In this document: positions 44,941 through 53,114 of the stretch, in pieces | How positions within the stretch are numbered: the stretch's first letter is position 1 | How the letters are laid out: each line of letters begins with the position of its first letter | Origin: Lacticaseibacillus nasuensis JCM 17158 | GTDB lineage: Bacteria; Bacillota; Bacilli; Lactobacillales; Lactobacillaceae | DNA: 64,000 nt | Assembly (NCBI RefSeq): GCF_001434705.1 | Contig: NZ_AZDJ01000030.1 | Coordinates: forward strand, 268,607-332,606 | Direction: 5' to 3' | Made by a program: the position numbers and the translations under genes | Notes under the pieces: generated by a model | Database searches by the model: none | Told to the model about the DNA's origin: nothing | The model's input: the letters and a program-made list of their open reading frames with translations, nothing else

Positions 44941-45774
44941 TTAGAACTTAACGTCCCAGGCTGGGATTTCGGTTTTGCCATAAAGCTTCTTCATGTAGTC
45001 CTTGGTGTCCTGGGTCTGGTAAGCCTTGACGACCTTTTTGTAGACCTTGTTGTTGACGTCCTTCTTCTTGGCCACGATGATGTTAATCCACGGAATGGAA
45101 GACTTCGTGACCTTTTCGATGTCCAGTGCCTTATCGAAATCGAGCTTGGCGTTAAGCGCCACGCCTTCGTTGATCACGGACGCATCGACGTCTTGCAAGG
45201 TCGTCGGCAGCTGCGCCGCGTCCAGCAACTTAATCTTCAGGCCTAGCTTGTTGGTCTTGATGTCCGTTGGCGTCGGCAAGTTACCGGTGCCGGGCTTGAA
45301 CGTGATGAACCCGTTGGTCTTCAACAGTTCCAACGCCCGGGCTTCGTTCGTCGCGTCGTTTGGAATCGACACGGTGTCGCCTTTTTTGAGCTGCGACAGC
45401 TTCGTGATCTTCTTGGAGAAAATGGCCATCGGCGCAATCACCGTTTTGCCGATGCTGGTCAGATTCTGGTTGTGCTTCTTGTTCCAGTCATCCAAGAAAA
45501 ACTGGTGTTGAAACGCGTTCAAGTCGACGTCGCCATCGGCCAGCGCGGTGTTTGGCGTGTTGTAGTCAGAGAATTCGACGATCTTCAAGGTGATGCCCTG
45601 CTTCTTCAGCTTCTGGGCCACGTGCTGCCACAGGCGGTTATCACTGCCAACGACGCCCAGCTTTACTGTGGTGGACTTGCTACTGGCACTGCTATTGCTC
45701 TTGCCACAAGCCGCCAACACCAAACCTAAACTCAAGACGGCCGCCAGGGCCAAGGTCTTCAATACTTTTTTCAT
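44941..45774 (-). CDS. metQ: Methionine-type ABC transporter substrate-binding lipoprotein (MetQ/NlpA family)
   Basis: 277 residues. Lipoprotein signal with lipobox LVLAAC (Cys23) after KKVLKTLALAAVLSLGL; mature NlpA/MetQ domain with VGSDNRLWQHVAQKL, DVDLNAFQHQFFLDDWNKKHNQ, SIPNDATNEARALELLK and a late WINIIVAKKK. It captures methionine (or MetSO/peptides) for an ABC importer. The specifier AUG in its T-box supports methionine. No metN or metI is adjacent, so the ATPase and permease must be encoded elsewhere. GAGGAGGAACAGC precedes the ATG. Confidence 0.93.
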   Translation of the reverse strand: MKKVLKTLALAAVLSLGLVLAACGKSNSSASSKSTTVKLGVVGSDNRLWQHVAQKLKKQGITLKIVEFSDYNTPNTALADGDVDLNAFQHQFFLDDWNKKHNQNLTSIGKTVIAPMAIFSKKITKLSQLKKGDTVSIPNDATNEARALELLKTNGFITFKPGTGNLPTPTDIKTNKLGLKIKLLDAAQLPTTLQDVDASVINEGVALNAKLDFDKALDIEKVTKSSIPWINIIVAKKKDVNNKVYKKVVKAYQTQDTKDYMKKLYGKTEIPAWDVKF

Positions 45775-45832
45775 TGCTGTTCCTCCTCAGGATACGCAAT
45801 CACGTGAACGGGGTCGACATCGCAGATAATAC

Positions 45833-45956
45833 GGTTCGTCGGGGACGTTTGGCGCCGGGTCACTTCTCTCGGCCGGCTTCGCGCGGCCTCCGACGGTTCG
45901 TCGGAGACATTTGCCGCTGGGTCGCATCTCTCGGCCGGCTTCGCGCGGCCTCCGAG
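45833..45956. repeat. 62-bp tandem duplication in the metQ leader
   Basis: Copies 45833-45894 and 45895-45956. The half CTCGGCCGGCTTCGCGCGGCC is identical in both; the other half differs at several sites (GGGGACGTTTGGCGCC against GGAGACATTTGCCGCT). Each can fold on the minus strand into a hairpin with a GGCC/GGCC inner stem, and the outer pairs differ (CGTCGG/CCGACG against TCGGAG/CTCCGA). It sits between the T-box terminator and metQ. Confidence 0.85.
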
Positions 45957-45960
45957 TAGC

Positions 45961-45992
45961 AGCGAGTACGCCCTGAAGGGCTACTCGCTGCG
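45961..45992. repeat. Strong hairpin directly after the metQ T-box terminator
   Basis: Arms GCAGCGAGTA and TACTCGCTGC with an inner CCCT/AGGG pair around a short loop. No T run of its own on the minus strand. It may protect the 5' end of the read-through transcript; inferred. Confidence 0.7.
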
Positions 45993-45995
45993 TAA

Positions 45996-46268
45996 AAAAA
46001 AACGCCCACTTCTAACCAAGCTAGGTTAGAAGTGAGCGGGCCCACGGTACCATTCTAATTCGTCGGTGCAAGCACCGACCTCAACGACAGACAATCATCT
46101 GCGTGCTCGGTAATGGGAGCCACCCAGCCCAGGCTTGCAAAGCTCACCTGAACGATTTGCTCGAGCCATGTTCGATGTCGTTGACTACCCTGCTCTCAGC
46201 TTTGCCAGGTTTTCTGTACAGTCCCGCGATGTCTACTCACTCGATCACGTGTTGCGTTTATGAAATTG
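45996..46268 (-). promoter_or_regulatory. T-box leader of metQ, specifier AUG (Met)
   Basis: Minus strand. T-box core AATGGTACCGTGGG (near 46041-46055), then terminator arms CACTTCTAACC/GGTTAGAAGTG and nine T (45995-46038). In the specifier loop GAAC is followed by ATG (codon at 46167-46169), the same GAA-N-codon layout as in the two other leaders here. Methionine-specific T-boxes are known to replace S-box control in Lactobacillales. Confidence 0.9.
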
Positions 46269-46273
46269 TGATG

Positions 46274-46302
46274 AGTATAGCCCGTAAAAATTTTCATGTC
46301 AA
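46274..46302 (-). promoter_or_regulatory. Promoter of the metQ T-box transcript
   Basis: Minus strand TTGACA (46297-46302), 17-nt spacer, TATACT (46274-46279): a near-consensus promoter. Confidence 0.85.
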
Positions 46303-46358
46303 CACTTGCATTTTAATTTTTTTTGGTGTTTGATTGGGAGCCAAAAGGAGCGTGAAGC

Positions 46359-47507
46359 ATGATGAGTGATGATATTGAGTTTTTGAAGGACCTGATTCGC
46401 ATTGATTCGTCGACCGCTAACGGCAATGAAACCGCGGTGGCCAAGTTGATTCAAGCCAAGCTGGCTAGCGCTGGCATTGACAGCAAATTGGTGGAATATG
46501 CCCCCGGTCGTGATTCGCTGGTGGCCGATTTGAACCCGGATGCCCCGGGACCAATTCTTGGTTTTACCGGTCACGAAGACGTCGTCAACCCCGGCGACCT
46601 CGACACCTGGACGCACAATCCGTATGAGCCTTATATCGACGGCGACAAGTTATACGGCCGCGGCGCCGCCGACATGAAGTCCGGACTGGCCGGCTTAGTG
46701 TTGACCCTGATTCGGTTAAAAAAGGCCGGCTTCCCGCATCACGTGCGCTTGCTGGCGACGGTCGGTGAGGAATACGGCGCTTATGGGGCCAAACAGCTCA
46801 CCGAGCTTGGTTATGTCGACGACCTCAGTGCCTTGCTGGTCGGCGAAGGCGGCGACAAGACGCTGAAGACCGGCCACGGCGGCTCATACAACTACAAGAT
46901 CATCAGCCGCGGCAAGTCCGCCCACAGTTCGCGGCCGGACCTCGGCATCAACGCGATCGAGAAACTGGCGGACTTTATCACCGAGGAACGTCATCTCTTC
47001 GACGACGCCCCGCAGTATCCCGCCCTCGGCCCGTTCGTGCACACCATCACCATCATCAACGGTGGCAAGCAGGTCAACACCCTGCCCGACTACGCCGAAC
47101 TGCGCGGCAACGCGCGGCCGACGCCAGCCTTTTTGAACGCCGAAGTCACCAAGCGGCTGCAAGGCCTGGCCGAGAAGCTGACGAATAACGGCCAACCCGG
47201 CTCGCTGGAATTTCACTTGATTCATAGCTTTATTCCGGTCAATGACAATCCCGATAGCAAGGCCATCAACACCTTGAGCGATGCGGTAGAACAAGTCCGC
47301 GGCGTGAAACTCGAGCGCGAATTTACCAACGGCGCCACCGACGCGTCGGAATTTGTGAAGAGCCCGCACCACTTCGATGTGGCCTGGTACGGTCCGACCA
47401 ACGACGGCGAGAATCAGTCACACAAGGTCAACGAGTACGTCTCGATCAAGCACTACGAAGACGCCATCAACATTTACGAGGAATTCGCGAAGCGCTACTT
47501 CGCCTAA
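46359..47507 (+). CDS. M20-family metallopeptidase/deacylase (ArgE/DapE type)
   Basis: 382 residues. Two-zinc peptidase with ligands His72 and Asp74 (FTGHEDVV), Asp105 (GRGAADMKSGLAG), catalytic Glu137 and Glu138 (TVGEEYG) and a late SPHHFDVAWYGPTND. The dimerisation lid lies at about 180-290 (SRGKSAHSSRPDLGINAIEKL). Closest by eye to succinyl-diaminopimelate desuccinylase or ArgE-like enzymes of lactobacilli; the substrate may be an acyl amino acid or dipeptide. AAAGGAG lies 8-9 nt before the first of two ATGs. Divergent from the metQ leader. Confidence 0.88.
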   Translation: MMSDDIEFLKDLIRIDSSTANGNETAVAKLIQAKLASAGIDSKLVEYAPGRDSLVADLNPDAPGPILGFTGHEDVVNPGDLDTWTHNPYEPYIDGDKLYGRGAADMKSGLAGLVLTLIRLKKAGFPHHVRLLATVGEEYGAYGAKQLTELGYVDDLSALLVGEGGDKTLKTGHGGSYNYKIISRGKSAHSSRPDLGINAIEKLADFITEERHLFDDAPQYPALGPFVHTITIINGGKQVNTLPDYAELRGNARPTPAFLNAEVTKRLQGLAEKLTNNGQPGSLEFHLIHSFIPVNDNPDSKAINTLSDAVEQVRGVKLEREFTNGATDASEFVKSPHHFDVAWYGPTNDGENQSHKVNEYVSIKHYEDAINIYEEFAKRYFA

Positions 47508-47510
47508 ACT

Positions 47511-47537
47511 AAAAAAACGCCAGCAATGGCGTTTTTT
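47511..47537. terminator. Bidirectional terminator after the M20 gene
   Basis: Stem AACGCCA/TGGCGTT with seven A before and six T after, so it can end both the M20 and the gpm transcripts. Confidence 0.85.
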
Positions 47538-47593
47538 ATTTGACCTAAAATGACAAAAACTTGTGACAGCAATCACTGCAGATTTCCGCAACA

Positions 47594-48286
47594 TTATTTC
47601 CCGGGAAAATTGGGTGTGAGCACCTGCTTATCGGCAATCGTGAGGTCTTGGTTCAGGGTGTAAATGATCGGCTGAGCGTTGGCGACCTCCACCCCGTCGA
47701 TGTCGTCGTCACTAATTTGTTCCAGATACTTGATCAGTGCTCGCAACGTCGAGCCGTGTGCCACCACCAGCTGGTTTTCGCCGCGGCGCAACCGCGGCGC
47801 AATGGTGTCGACCCAATATGGCACGAGGCGCTGTTCGGCATCGGCGAGACTTTCGCCACGCGGCACGATGGTCTGCGGCCATGGTGCATACCGGCGATCG
47901 GCCACCGGCTGTTGCAACAACGGCGGATGCGCCCGATAACCGCGCCGCCACTGCGCGACTTGTTGCTTGCCGAACACCGCTCGCGACTCGTCCTTGTTGA
48001 TCCCGCGCAAGGCGCCATAGTGCCGTTCGTTCAGGCGCCAGCTTTTGGTGATGGGCAGCCAGGTTTGATCGATGGCCGCCTGCACCAGGTACGCGGTTTT
48101 AATCGCACGACTCAGCATCGACGTGTGGACATGCGTGAATTGAATGCCGGTGGCGGCTAACGCGGCGCCGGCCGCTTTGGCCTCGGCCACGCCGTGAGCA
48201 GTCAGCGGCGCATCGGTCCACCCGGTATACGTATTGGCAAAATTGGCGGCGCTTTGGCCGTGGCGTAACAAGACAAGTTGTGACAT
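47594..48286 (-). CDS. gpmA: 2,3-bisphosphoglycerate-dependent phosphoglycerate mutase
   Basis: 230 residues, histidine phosphatase superfamily. Catalytic His9 in [25 protein letters not shown], the substrate stretch [12 protein letters not shown] and second His in [16 protein letters not shown] mark the cofactor-dependent mutase (glycolysis). It departs from the usual sequence in the middle ([22 protein letters not shown]). It may be a second paralogue rather than the main glycolytic copy. The start is the ATG at 48286 with GGAGG upstream. Confidence 0.88.
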   Translation of the reverse strand: MSQLVLLRHGQSAANFANTYTGWTDAPLTAHGVAEAKAAGAALAATGIQFTHVHTSMLSRAIKTAYLVQAAIDQTWLPITKSWRLNERHYGALRGINKDESRAVFGKQQVAQWRRGYRAHPPLLQQPVADRRYAPWPQTIVPRGESLADAEQRLVPYWVDTIAPRLRRGENQLVVAHGSTLRALIKYLEQISDDDIDGVEVANAQPIIYTLNQDLTIADKQVLTPNFPGK

Positions 48287-48334
48287 GACGTCCTCCATGC
48301 CAATTAGTATAGCATTTTCAGCAAATTCTCACAC

Positions 48335-48363
48335 AAAAACACCGCCGATTACTCGGCGGTGCA
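48335..48363 (-). terminator. Terminator of csbD
   Basis: Arms CACCGCCGA/TCGGCGGTG with a short loop and five T on the minus strand, just after the csbD stop. Confidence 0.85.
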
Positions 48364-48369
48364 GTCGGG

Positions 48370-48651
48370 TTAGCGGTGACGGTCAACCGTATCGTTGAAC
48401 TTGTTGGCGGCGTTGTCTTTGACGATTTGCGCCTTGGCGTCGAGTTCGCCCTTCTTAGTCGCTGCAGAATCCTTTGCGTCGTCGAACTTATCGGCGACCT
48501 TATCCTTCAGTTCTGCGGCCTTTTCCTTGGCTTCACCGCGCATGTGTGTGGCTTTACCTTTGGCTTCGAGTTCGGGGTTGTCCGTGATCTTTCCAGCTAC
48601 TTCTTTGGTCTTGCCGACCACTTTATCCTTCATCGCATCGAAATCTGTCAT
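48370..48651 (-). CDS. CsbD-family stress protein
   Basis: 93 residues, very hydrophilic and helical. Residues 1-50 carry the CsbD pattern (KDKVVGKTKEVAGKITDNPELEAKGKATHMRGEAKEKA). It is extended by a second charged helix (KDKVADKFDDAKDSAATKKGELDAKAQ) resembling LEA-like stress proteins. AAAGGAG precedes the ATG at 48651. Usually general-stress induced; biochemical role unknown. Confidence 0.88.
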   Translation of the reverse strand: MTDFDAMKDKVVGKTKEVAGKITDNPELEAKGKATHMRGEAKEKAAELKDKVADKFDDAKDSAATKKGELDAKAQIVKDNAANKFNDTVDRHR

Positions 48652-48737
48652 GGGCAATTCTCCTTTCTTGTTACCATAAGCATACTTGATTGGCGAATGC
48701 TCACGCTAGTTTTATGGTGAGTATAATTTTGGTAATA

Positions 48738-48760
48738 AAAAAGCCGGCCGCGGCCGACTT
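48738..48760 (-). terminator. Terminator of the first DUF2187 gene
   Basis: Minus strand arms AAGTCGGCC/GGCCGGCTT followed by T6. Confidence 0.75.
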
Positions 48761-48764
48761 TCGC

Positions 48765-49007
48765 TTACGCGTCCTCTTCGGGCTTCGGCGGCAAGACCGC
48801 CTTACCACCCTTGAGAATGTGTTTATAATTCACGACGGTTTTATGCTTCAGGTCTTCCACCATGACGGCGTCTTTTTGATCGAAGCTGGTAATCGTCAGC
48901 ATTGCCGAATTCGCGTACAGTTTTTCAACGGTGCCTTTAAAGCTTAATGGCACGTCGACACTTTTACGCACGGTGACATTATCGCCGACTGCAATTTCTT
49001 GACTCAC
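48765..49007 (-). CDS. DUF2187 (KOW-like) small protein 1
   Basis: 80 residues with VGDNVTVRKSVDVPLSFKGTVEKLYANSAMLTI: a small beta-barrel resembling KOW/SH3 domains. Function unknown. Paralogous to the next gene (shared pattern GTVEKLYANSAML / GQVVKVYENSALV). The site before the ATG (GGGGGAAC) is good. The C-terminus is acidic. Confidence 0.8.
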   Translation of the reverse strand: MSQEIAVGDNVTVRKSVDVPLSFKGTVEKLYANSAMLTITSFDQKDAVMVEDLKHKTVVNYKHILKGGKAVLPPKPEEDA

Positions 49008-49084
49008 AGGTTGTTCCCCCTAAACTTTCCACACGGTACCGCACTTACACTAAGTGCATTATACCACAGTTCACCTGTCGTCGA

Positions 49085-49339
49085 TTAACCCACCGATTCC
49101 AGCGCTTCTGCCGCTTCTTCTTCAGCCGGACGGCCCGGTGTCATCACCGTCATTTGGCGCAAACTGATGACCACTTGATGCAACAGCTCCCGGGCATTCA
49201 TGCGATCATCGGCATGGTGCTCCAAGATTTGAACCAGTGCAGAATTTTCGTAGACTTTGACCACCTGACCGATGAAGTCGTGTTCCATGTTGCCATTGGC
49301 CGCACAGGCGACGATGGCATCGCGCGTAATTGCATCCAT
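49085..49339 (-). CDS. DUF2187-like small protein 2
   Basis: 84 residues. The core HDFIGQVVKVYENSALVQILEH aligns with the neighbouring DUF2187 protein; the second half (MNARELLHQVVISLRQMTVM) matches its VEDLKHKTVVNYKHIL region. The N-terminal 15 residues and a Glu/Ala-rich tail differ. GGGAGGG precedes the ATG. Probably a diverged tandem duplicate; role unknown. Confidence 0.72.
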   Translation of the reverse strand: MDAITRDAIVACAANGNMEHDFIGQVVKVYENSALVQILEHHADDRMNARELLHQVVISLRQMTVMTPGRPAEEEAAEALESVG

Positions 49340-49430
49340 ATGTAAGCCCTCCCATTCGGTTTGAATAATCAGAGCTTAACACGTTTCGTTTTATATTGTC
49401 TATAAGTATTTTTATATTATTGTTGTTCTT

Positions 49431-50672
49431 TTATTCGCGTACCTGACCGTTGCCGTCGATGAGGTATTTGGTCGTTGTCAACGCGGTCAAGCCCATCGGT
49501 CCCCGCGCGTGCAATTTCTGCGTGCTGATGCCAATTTCTGCGCCGAAGCCGAACTCGACGCCATCGGTAAAGCGAGTCGACGCGTTCACGTATACGCACG
49601 CCGCGTCGATCCGCCGCTGGAAGGTTTGCGCTGCCGCCAACGCGTTGGTCACAATGGCTTCTGAGTGTTTCGTATTGTGCGCGTTGATATGGGCAATCGC
49701 CTCATCCAGCGAGTCCACCACCTTCACCGCCATGATCAAATCGTTGTACTCGGTATCCCAATCTGCTGCGGTGGCCGGCGCCATGGTTGGCACAATGGCC
49801 CGCGCCCGGGCGTCGCCGCGCAGCGCTACGCCATGGGCCGTCAACGCGGCGGCTAACTGCGGCAGGTAGGTCGGTGCGACCGCCGAATGAATGATCAGCT
49901 TCTCCGCCGCATTGCACACGCTCGGCCGCTGCACTTTGGCGTTCACCACGATGGCCTCAGCCATCGCCAGGTCGGCGGCGGCATCCACATAGATGTGACA
50001 ATTGCCCGCGCCGGTTTCGATGACCGGCACCGTGGCTTCCTTCACCACCGCTTGGATCAGGCCCGCGCCGCCTCGCGGAATCAACACGTCGACGTAGTCA
50101 GTGAGGTGCATCAAGGCCGTGGCGAAGCGGCGATCCGGATCGGCAATCAACTGCACAGCATCAACCGGCACCGCCGTATCGGCCAACGCCGAACGCAAGA
50201 CCTGCGCCAAGGCCTGGTTGCTGTGAAGCGCCTCCTTACCCCCGCGCAAAATCACGGCGTTGCCACTTTTTACCGTCAGCCCCGCCGCGTCCACCGTGAC
50301 GTTCGGCCGGGCCTCGAAAATCATCGCCACAACGCCCAGCGGCACCCGCTGCTGGCGAATCGTGAGCCCCGCCGCGGTGGTCCAGCCGCGGTCGATCACG
50401 GCGGTTGGATCGGCTAGCCCAGCCACCTGCCGCAACCCAGCGGCCATGTCTTGCACGCGCTGTTTTGTGAGGCGCAGGCGGTCGGTGAACTTTGCCGGCA
50501 GGTCGGTGGCCGCGGCGAGATCCAAGTCATTGGCCGCCAGCAGCTCGGGAATATGAGCCACCAAAGCATCTGCCATGCGCACCAGCGCCACATTTTTCTG
50601 TGGGGTAGTCAATTGCGCCAACGTGGCTGCGGCGGCCTGGGCGCGCCGACCCATTGCGATCAAGTCTGTCAT
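49431..50672 (-). CDS. proA: Gamma-glutamyl phosphate reductase
   Basis: 413 residues. It reduces gamma-glutamyl phosphate to glutamate semialdehyde with NADPH (proline synthesis). Motifs: VPLGVVAMIFEARPNVTVDAAGL, ILRGGKEALHSN, the catalytic cysteine in PSVCNAAEKLI and the C-terminal FGFGAEIGISTQKLHARGPMGL. The ATG at 50672 overlaps the proB stop by 4 nt (ATGA), with GGAGG inside proB. Second gene of the T-box-controlled proBA operon. Confidence 0.95.
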   Translation of the reverse strand: MTDLIAMGRRAQAAAATLAQLTTPQKNVALVRMADALVAHIPELLAANDLDLAAATDLPAKFTDRLRLTKQRVQDMAAGLRQVAGLADPTAVIDRGWTTAAGLTIRQQRVPLGVVAMIFEARPNVTVDAAGLTVKSGNAVILRGGKEALHSNQALAQVLRSALADTAVPVDAVQLIADPDRRFATALMHLTDYVDVLIPRGGAGLIQAVVKEATVPVIETGAGNCHIYVDAAADLAMAEAIVVNAKVQRPSVCNAAEKLIIHSAVAPTYLPQLAAALTAHGVALRGDARARAIVPTMAPATAADWDTEYNDLIMAVKVVDSLDEAIAHINAHNTKHSEAIVTNALAAAQTFQRRIDAACVYVNASTRFTDGVEFGFGAEIGISTQKLHARGPMGLTALTTTKYLIDGNGQVRE

Positions 50673-51481
50673 TGGTCTTCCTCCTGCTTGAACCATGTGC
50701 CCACCGCGGCCCCCGCCACCACCTGCAACACCACGCGGGGGTCGGCGCCGGAACACAGCACCATTTCCTTGCCTGCTTGCAACATCGTTTGCGCCGCGGC
50801 GAGCTTCGTCACCATGCCGCCGGTGCCAAAGCGGCTGCCGGCGCCGCTTGCCCCGGCCTTGACGCGCGCACTGAGGTAGCTGAGCTCGGGAATCAACTGC
50901 GCATCGGGATGCGTGCGCGGATCTCGCTCGTACAAGCCGTCGATATCGGACAACACCACCAGCAAGTTGGCATCGATTTGGGTCGCCACTAGCGCTGAGA
51001 GCTGATCGTTGTCGCCAAAGGTGGTTCGGTGATCCATTTCGTCGACGGCGACCGAATCATTTTCGTTAATCACGGGGATCACCCCGCCGCGCAACAAGGC
51101 CGAAATCGTGTCGAGGACGTGCTGCTTGCTGACGGGATAATCAAACACGTCATGCGTCAACAACAACTGCCCGATGGCTGCGCCATAATCGCCGAACCGC
51201 TGACCATATAATCGCATCAGCTCGCTTTGCCCCACCGCCGCTAGCGCCTGTTGCTCAGGAATGCTCGCCGGTCTTTTGGTGAGGTGGCGCGTGGCCATCC
51301 CCACCCCGATGGCACCGGAAGTCACCAGCACCACCTCGTGGCCGGTGTTGGCCAAGGCGGCCAAGGCATAGGCCAGCCGGTCGATGGTTTGTAGATTCAC
51401 TTTGCCGCTGGGTAAAATCAGGCTGCTGGTGCCGATTTTAACCACCAAGCGGTGACACTGCTGGGCGATTTGTCGCGTCAT
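50669..51481 (-). CDS. proB: Glutamate 5-kinase, without PUA domain
   Basis: 270 residues. It phosphorylates glutamate in the first step of proline synthesis. Amino-acid-kinase motifs: VVKIGTSSLIL, LVTSGAIGVGM, INENDSVAVDE, FGDNDQLSALVA and GTGGMVTKLAAA. It ends after the kinase domain; the C-terminal PUA domain of many ProB proteins (about 100 residues) is absent, as in several lactic acid bacteria. GAAGGAG precedes the ATG at 51481. Controlled by a proline T-box. Confidence 0.95.
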   Translation of the reverse strand: MTRQIAQQCHRLVVKIGTSSLILPSGKVNLQTIDRLAYALAALANTGHEVVLVTSGAIGVGMATRHLTKRPASIPEQQALAAVGQSELMRLYGQRFGDYGAAIGQLLLTHDVFDYPVSKQHVLDTISALLRGGVIPVINENDSVAVDEMDHRTTFGDNDQLSALVATQIDANLLVVLSDIDGLYERDPRTHPDAQLIPELSYLSARVKAGASGAGSRFGTGGMVTKLAAAQTMLQAGKEMVLCSGADPRVVLQVVAGAAVGTWFKQEEDQ

Positions 51482-51502
51482 GTTGCACTCCTTCGGTAAA
51501 CA

Positions 51503-51676
51503 AAAACCCCCTTCGCTCGAGGCACCCAAATCTGGGCGGTACCATCCTCGTTCGAAGCAGGGCTTCACACTTTTACGTTCGTCTATTCAGTTTCATGCCA
51601 CGGCTTGGATTCGCGCACCCGCCTTCACTTTCAGCTGACGTGAAGGTCTCTGCCCGGCGCTACTATGACCGTGGTT
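51503..51676 (-). promoter_or_regulatory. T-box leader of proBA, specifier CCA (Pro)
   Basis: Minus strand. T-box core GATGGTACCGC (near 51537-51547). The terminator pairs CTTCGAACGAGG with CCTCGAGCGAAG and ends in five T (51503-51507). In the specifier loop GAAT is followed by CCA (codon at 51606-51608). The compact leader (about 175 nt) has a short stem I. Uncharged tRNA-Pro would switch on proBA. Confidence 0.9.
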
Positions 51677-51678
51677 AG

Positions 51679-51707
51679 AGTATAGCTAGGGCACTAACCG
51701 TTGTCAA
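51679..51707 (-). promoter_or_regulatory. Promoter of the proBA T-box transcript
   Basis: Minus strand TTGACA (51702-51707), 17-nt spacer, TATACT (51679-51684). The -35 directly abuts the stop codon of the upstream exporter gene. Confidence 0.88.
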
Positions 51708-53039
51708 CTAGCTAATGTGGCGCCACTTCTTATCCGTGAGAATGCGCGCCGTGGCCAGACCCAGCGGCAAGGCCACCACGATCATGATGGCCCGCACCAA
51801 CCAGCTGCCGCCGATGGCAAAATGGTTCAGGCCAAGCGCATACATCCCGCGGTACATGTATAGCCCCGGCACCATGATGACAATCGCCGGCACGGTCAGT
51901 GAGATCCGCGGGAAACCGCGGCGATAAGCATGCACGGCGCTGGCCAACAGCCCCGCCAACAACGCGCCGAGAAACGCGGCGGCCGTCGGTGGCATCGCGG
52001 CCCAATCGATCAGCGTCAGGCGCAACGTGTTAGCCGCGGCGCCAATCAGCCCGGCGCTAGCCGCCATTTTCACGGGACTATTAAACATGATGGAAAACCC
52101 GTACACGCCGACGAAGCTGGCGATGAGGCGGCCGGCCAACAACGACCAACGCCCCAGCCCGAGCGGAATGAAATCCGCAGGCTGCAGGTGCACCAACACC
52201 GCCACGAGCCACCCGGTAATCGTCGCCACCGTGATCACCATGATGGCAAACGCCCCGCGTTCAAGGCCCGAGCGCATGTCTTGTTTGCAAATATCTAGGC
52301 CGCTGGTGATGAAGGGAAAACCGGGAATGACAAACAACATCGCCCCGATGTAACCCGCCTCGTGCGCCGCCCGGATGTGTAACCCGGCGGCCAGCGCCGC
52401 AAACACGGCCAAATAGGCCAGACACGCCGCCGCCACCGACAACGCGGTGCTGGCGATGACGGTCATGTGGTGGCGGCCCATGATGGCGCGCAGCCAGTTG
52501 CCGATGCCGGCACCGATGAAGCACCCCAGCATCTCGATGGGTCCGCCACCCAGCAGGAACACGAAGGCCGCGCACGCCGCGGCGCTGGCCAACCCCAACA
52601 ACGCCGGCGTATAGTTGCCGGGTTTTTGTTGAATGCCGTCCAGCTTCGTGTGAATTTCTTGCGGCGTCAGCGTCAGCACCGAGTCGAAGTGGTCGACGAA
52701 GGTTTCCATCACGCTAAGTTTGTCCGTATTCACCCCGCTGGCGGCGAGGCTCAAGGTCTGCGAATAGTGGTGCCCATTTTCAAAGCAGGTGAAACTAATG
52801 GCGATCAGCCCCACATCGGCCGAACACGTGAGGTGCAGCCGGCGACTGACGCGATCCATCGCCTCGCGCACGCGCCAAGCCCCGGTTCCGCACGCCAGCA
52901 TCATGATGCCAACGCGGCCAACCACGGCGGCGCGGGCGGTGAGACTCGCTTCGGTGACGGGCACCGAGTCGCGTTGCGCGAGGTTGTGCCAGCGAATATG
53001 CATATGGTGGTGGGTCGAAACGGCAAGTGGTTCGGGCAT
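51708..53039 (-). CDS. ThrE-family threonine/serine exporter (fused form)
   Basis: About 443 residues. The N-terminal cytoplasmic part (TARAAVVGRVGIMMLACGTGAWRVREAMDRVSRRLHL) and about ten transmembrane segments combine the DUF1212 (ThrE-N) and DUF3815 (ThrE-C) halves that are separate proteins in some relatives. The C-terminal half begins near LLAGRLIASFVGVYG. Likely exports small hydroxy amino acids; substrate by family only. Start: ATG at 53039 (AGGA 8 nt upstream); in-frame ATGs lie at 53048, 53045 and 53078. Confidence 0.85.
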   Translation of the reverse strand: MPEPLAVSTHHHMHIRWHNLAQRDSVPVTEASLTARAAVVGRVGIMMLACGTGAWRVREAMDRVSRRLHLTCSADVGLIAISFTCFENGHHYSQTLSLAASGVNTDKLSVMETFVDHFDSVLTLTPQEIHTKLDGIQQKPGNYTPALLGLASAAACAAFVFLLGGGPIEMLGCFIGAGIGNWLRAIMGRHHMTVIASTALSVAAACLAYLAVFAALAAGLHIRAAHEAGYIGAMLFVIPGFPFITSGLDICKQDMRSGLERGAFAIMVITVATITGWLVAVLVHLQPADFIPLGLGRWSLLAGRLIASFVGVYGFSIMFNSPVKMAASAGLIGAAANTLRLTLIDWAAMPPTAAAFLGALLAGLLASAVHAYRRGFPRISLTVPAIVIMVPGLYMYRGMYALGLNHFAIGGSWLVRAIMIVVALPLGLATARILTDKKWRHIS

Positions 53040-53114
53040 GATCATCATCCTATCTGAATAGTTTTCACTCTTCAGCATACCACTTTCTGCAAATTTCGCC
53101 CGTGAATCCGCTGA

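Noticed and set aside
47336..47348. CCGACGCGTCGG palindrome in the M20 peptidase gene as another copy of the repeat family
   Set aside because: Only the ACGCGT core is shared; the TGA...TCA arms and length of the family are missing, so it is likely chance.
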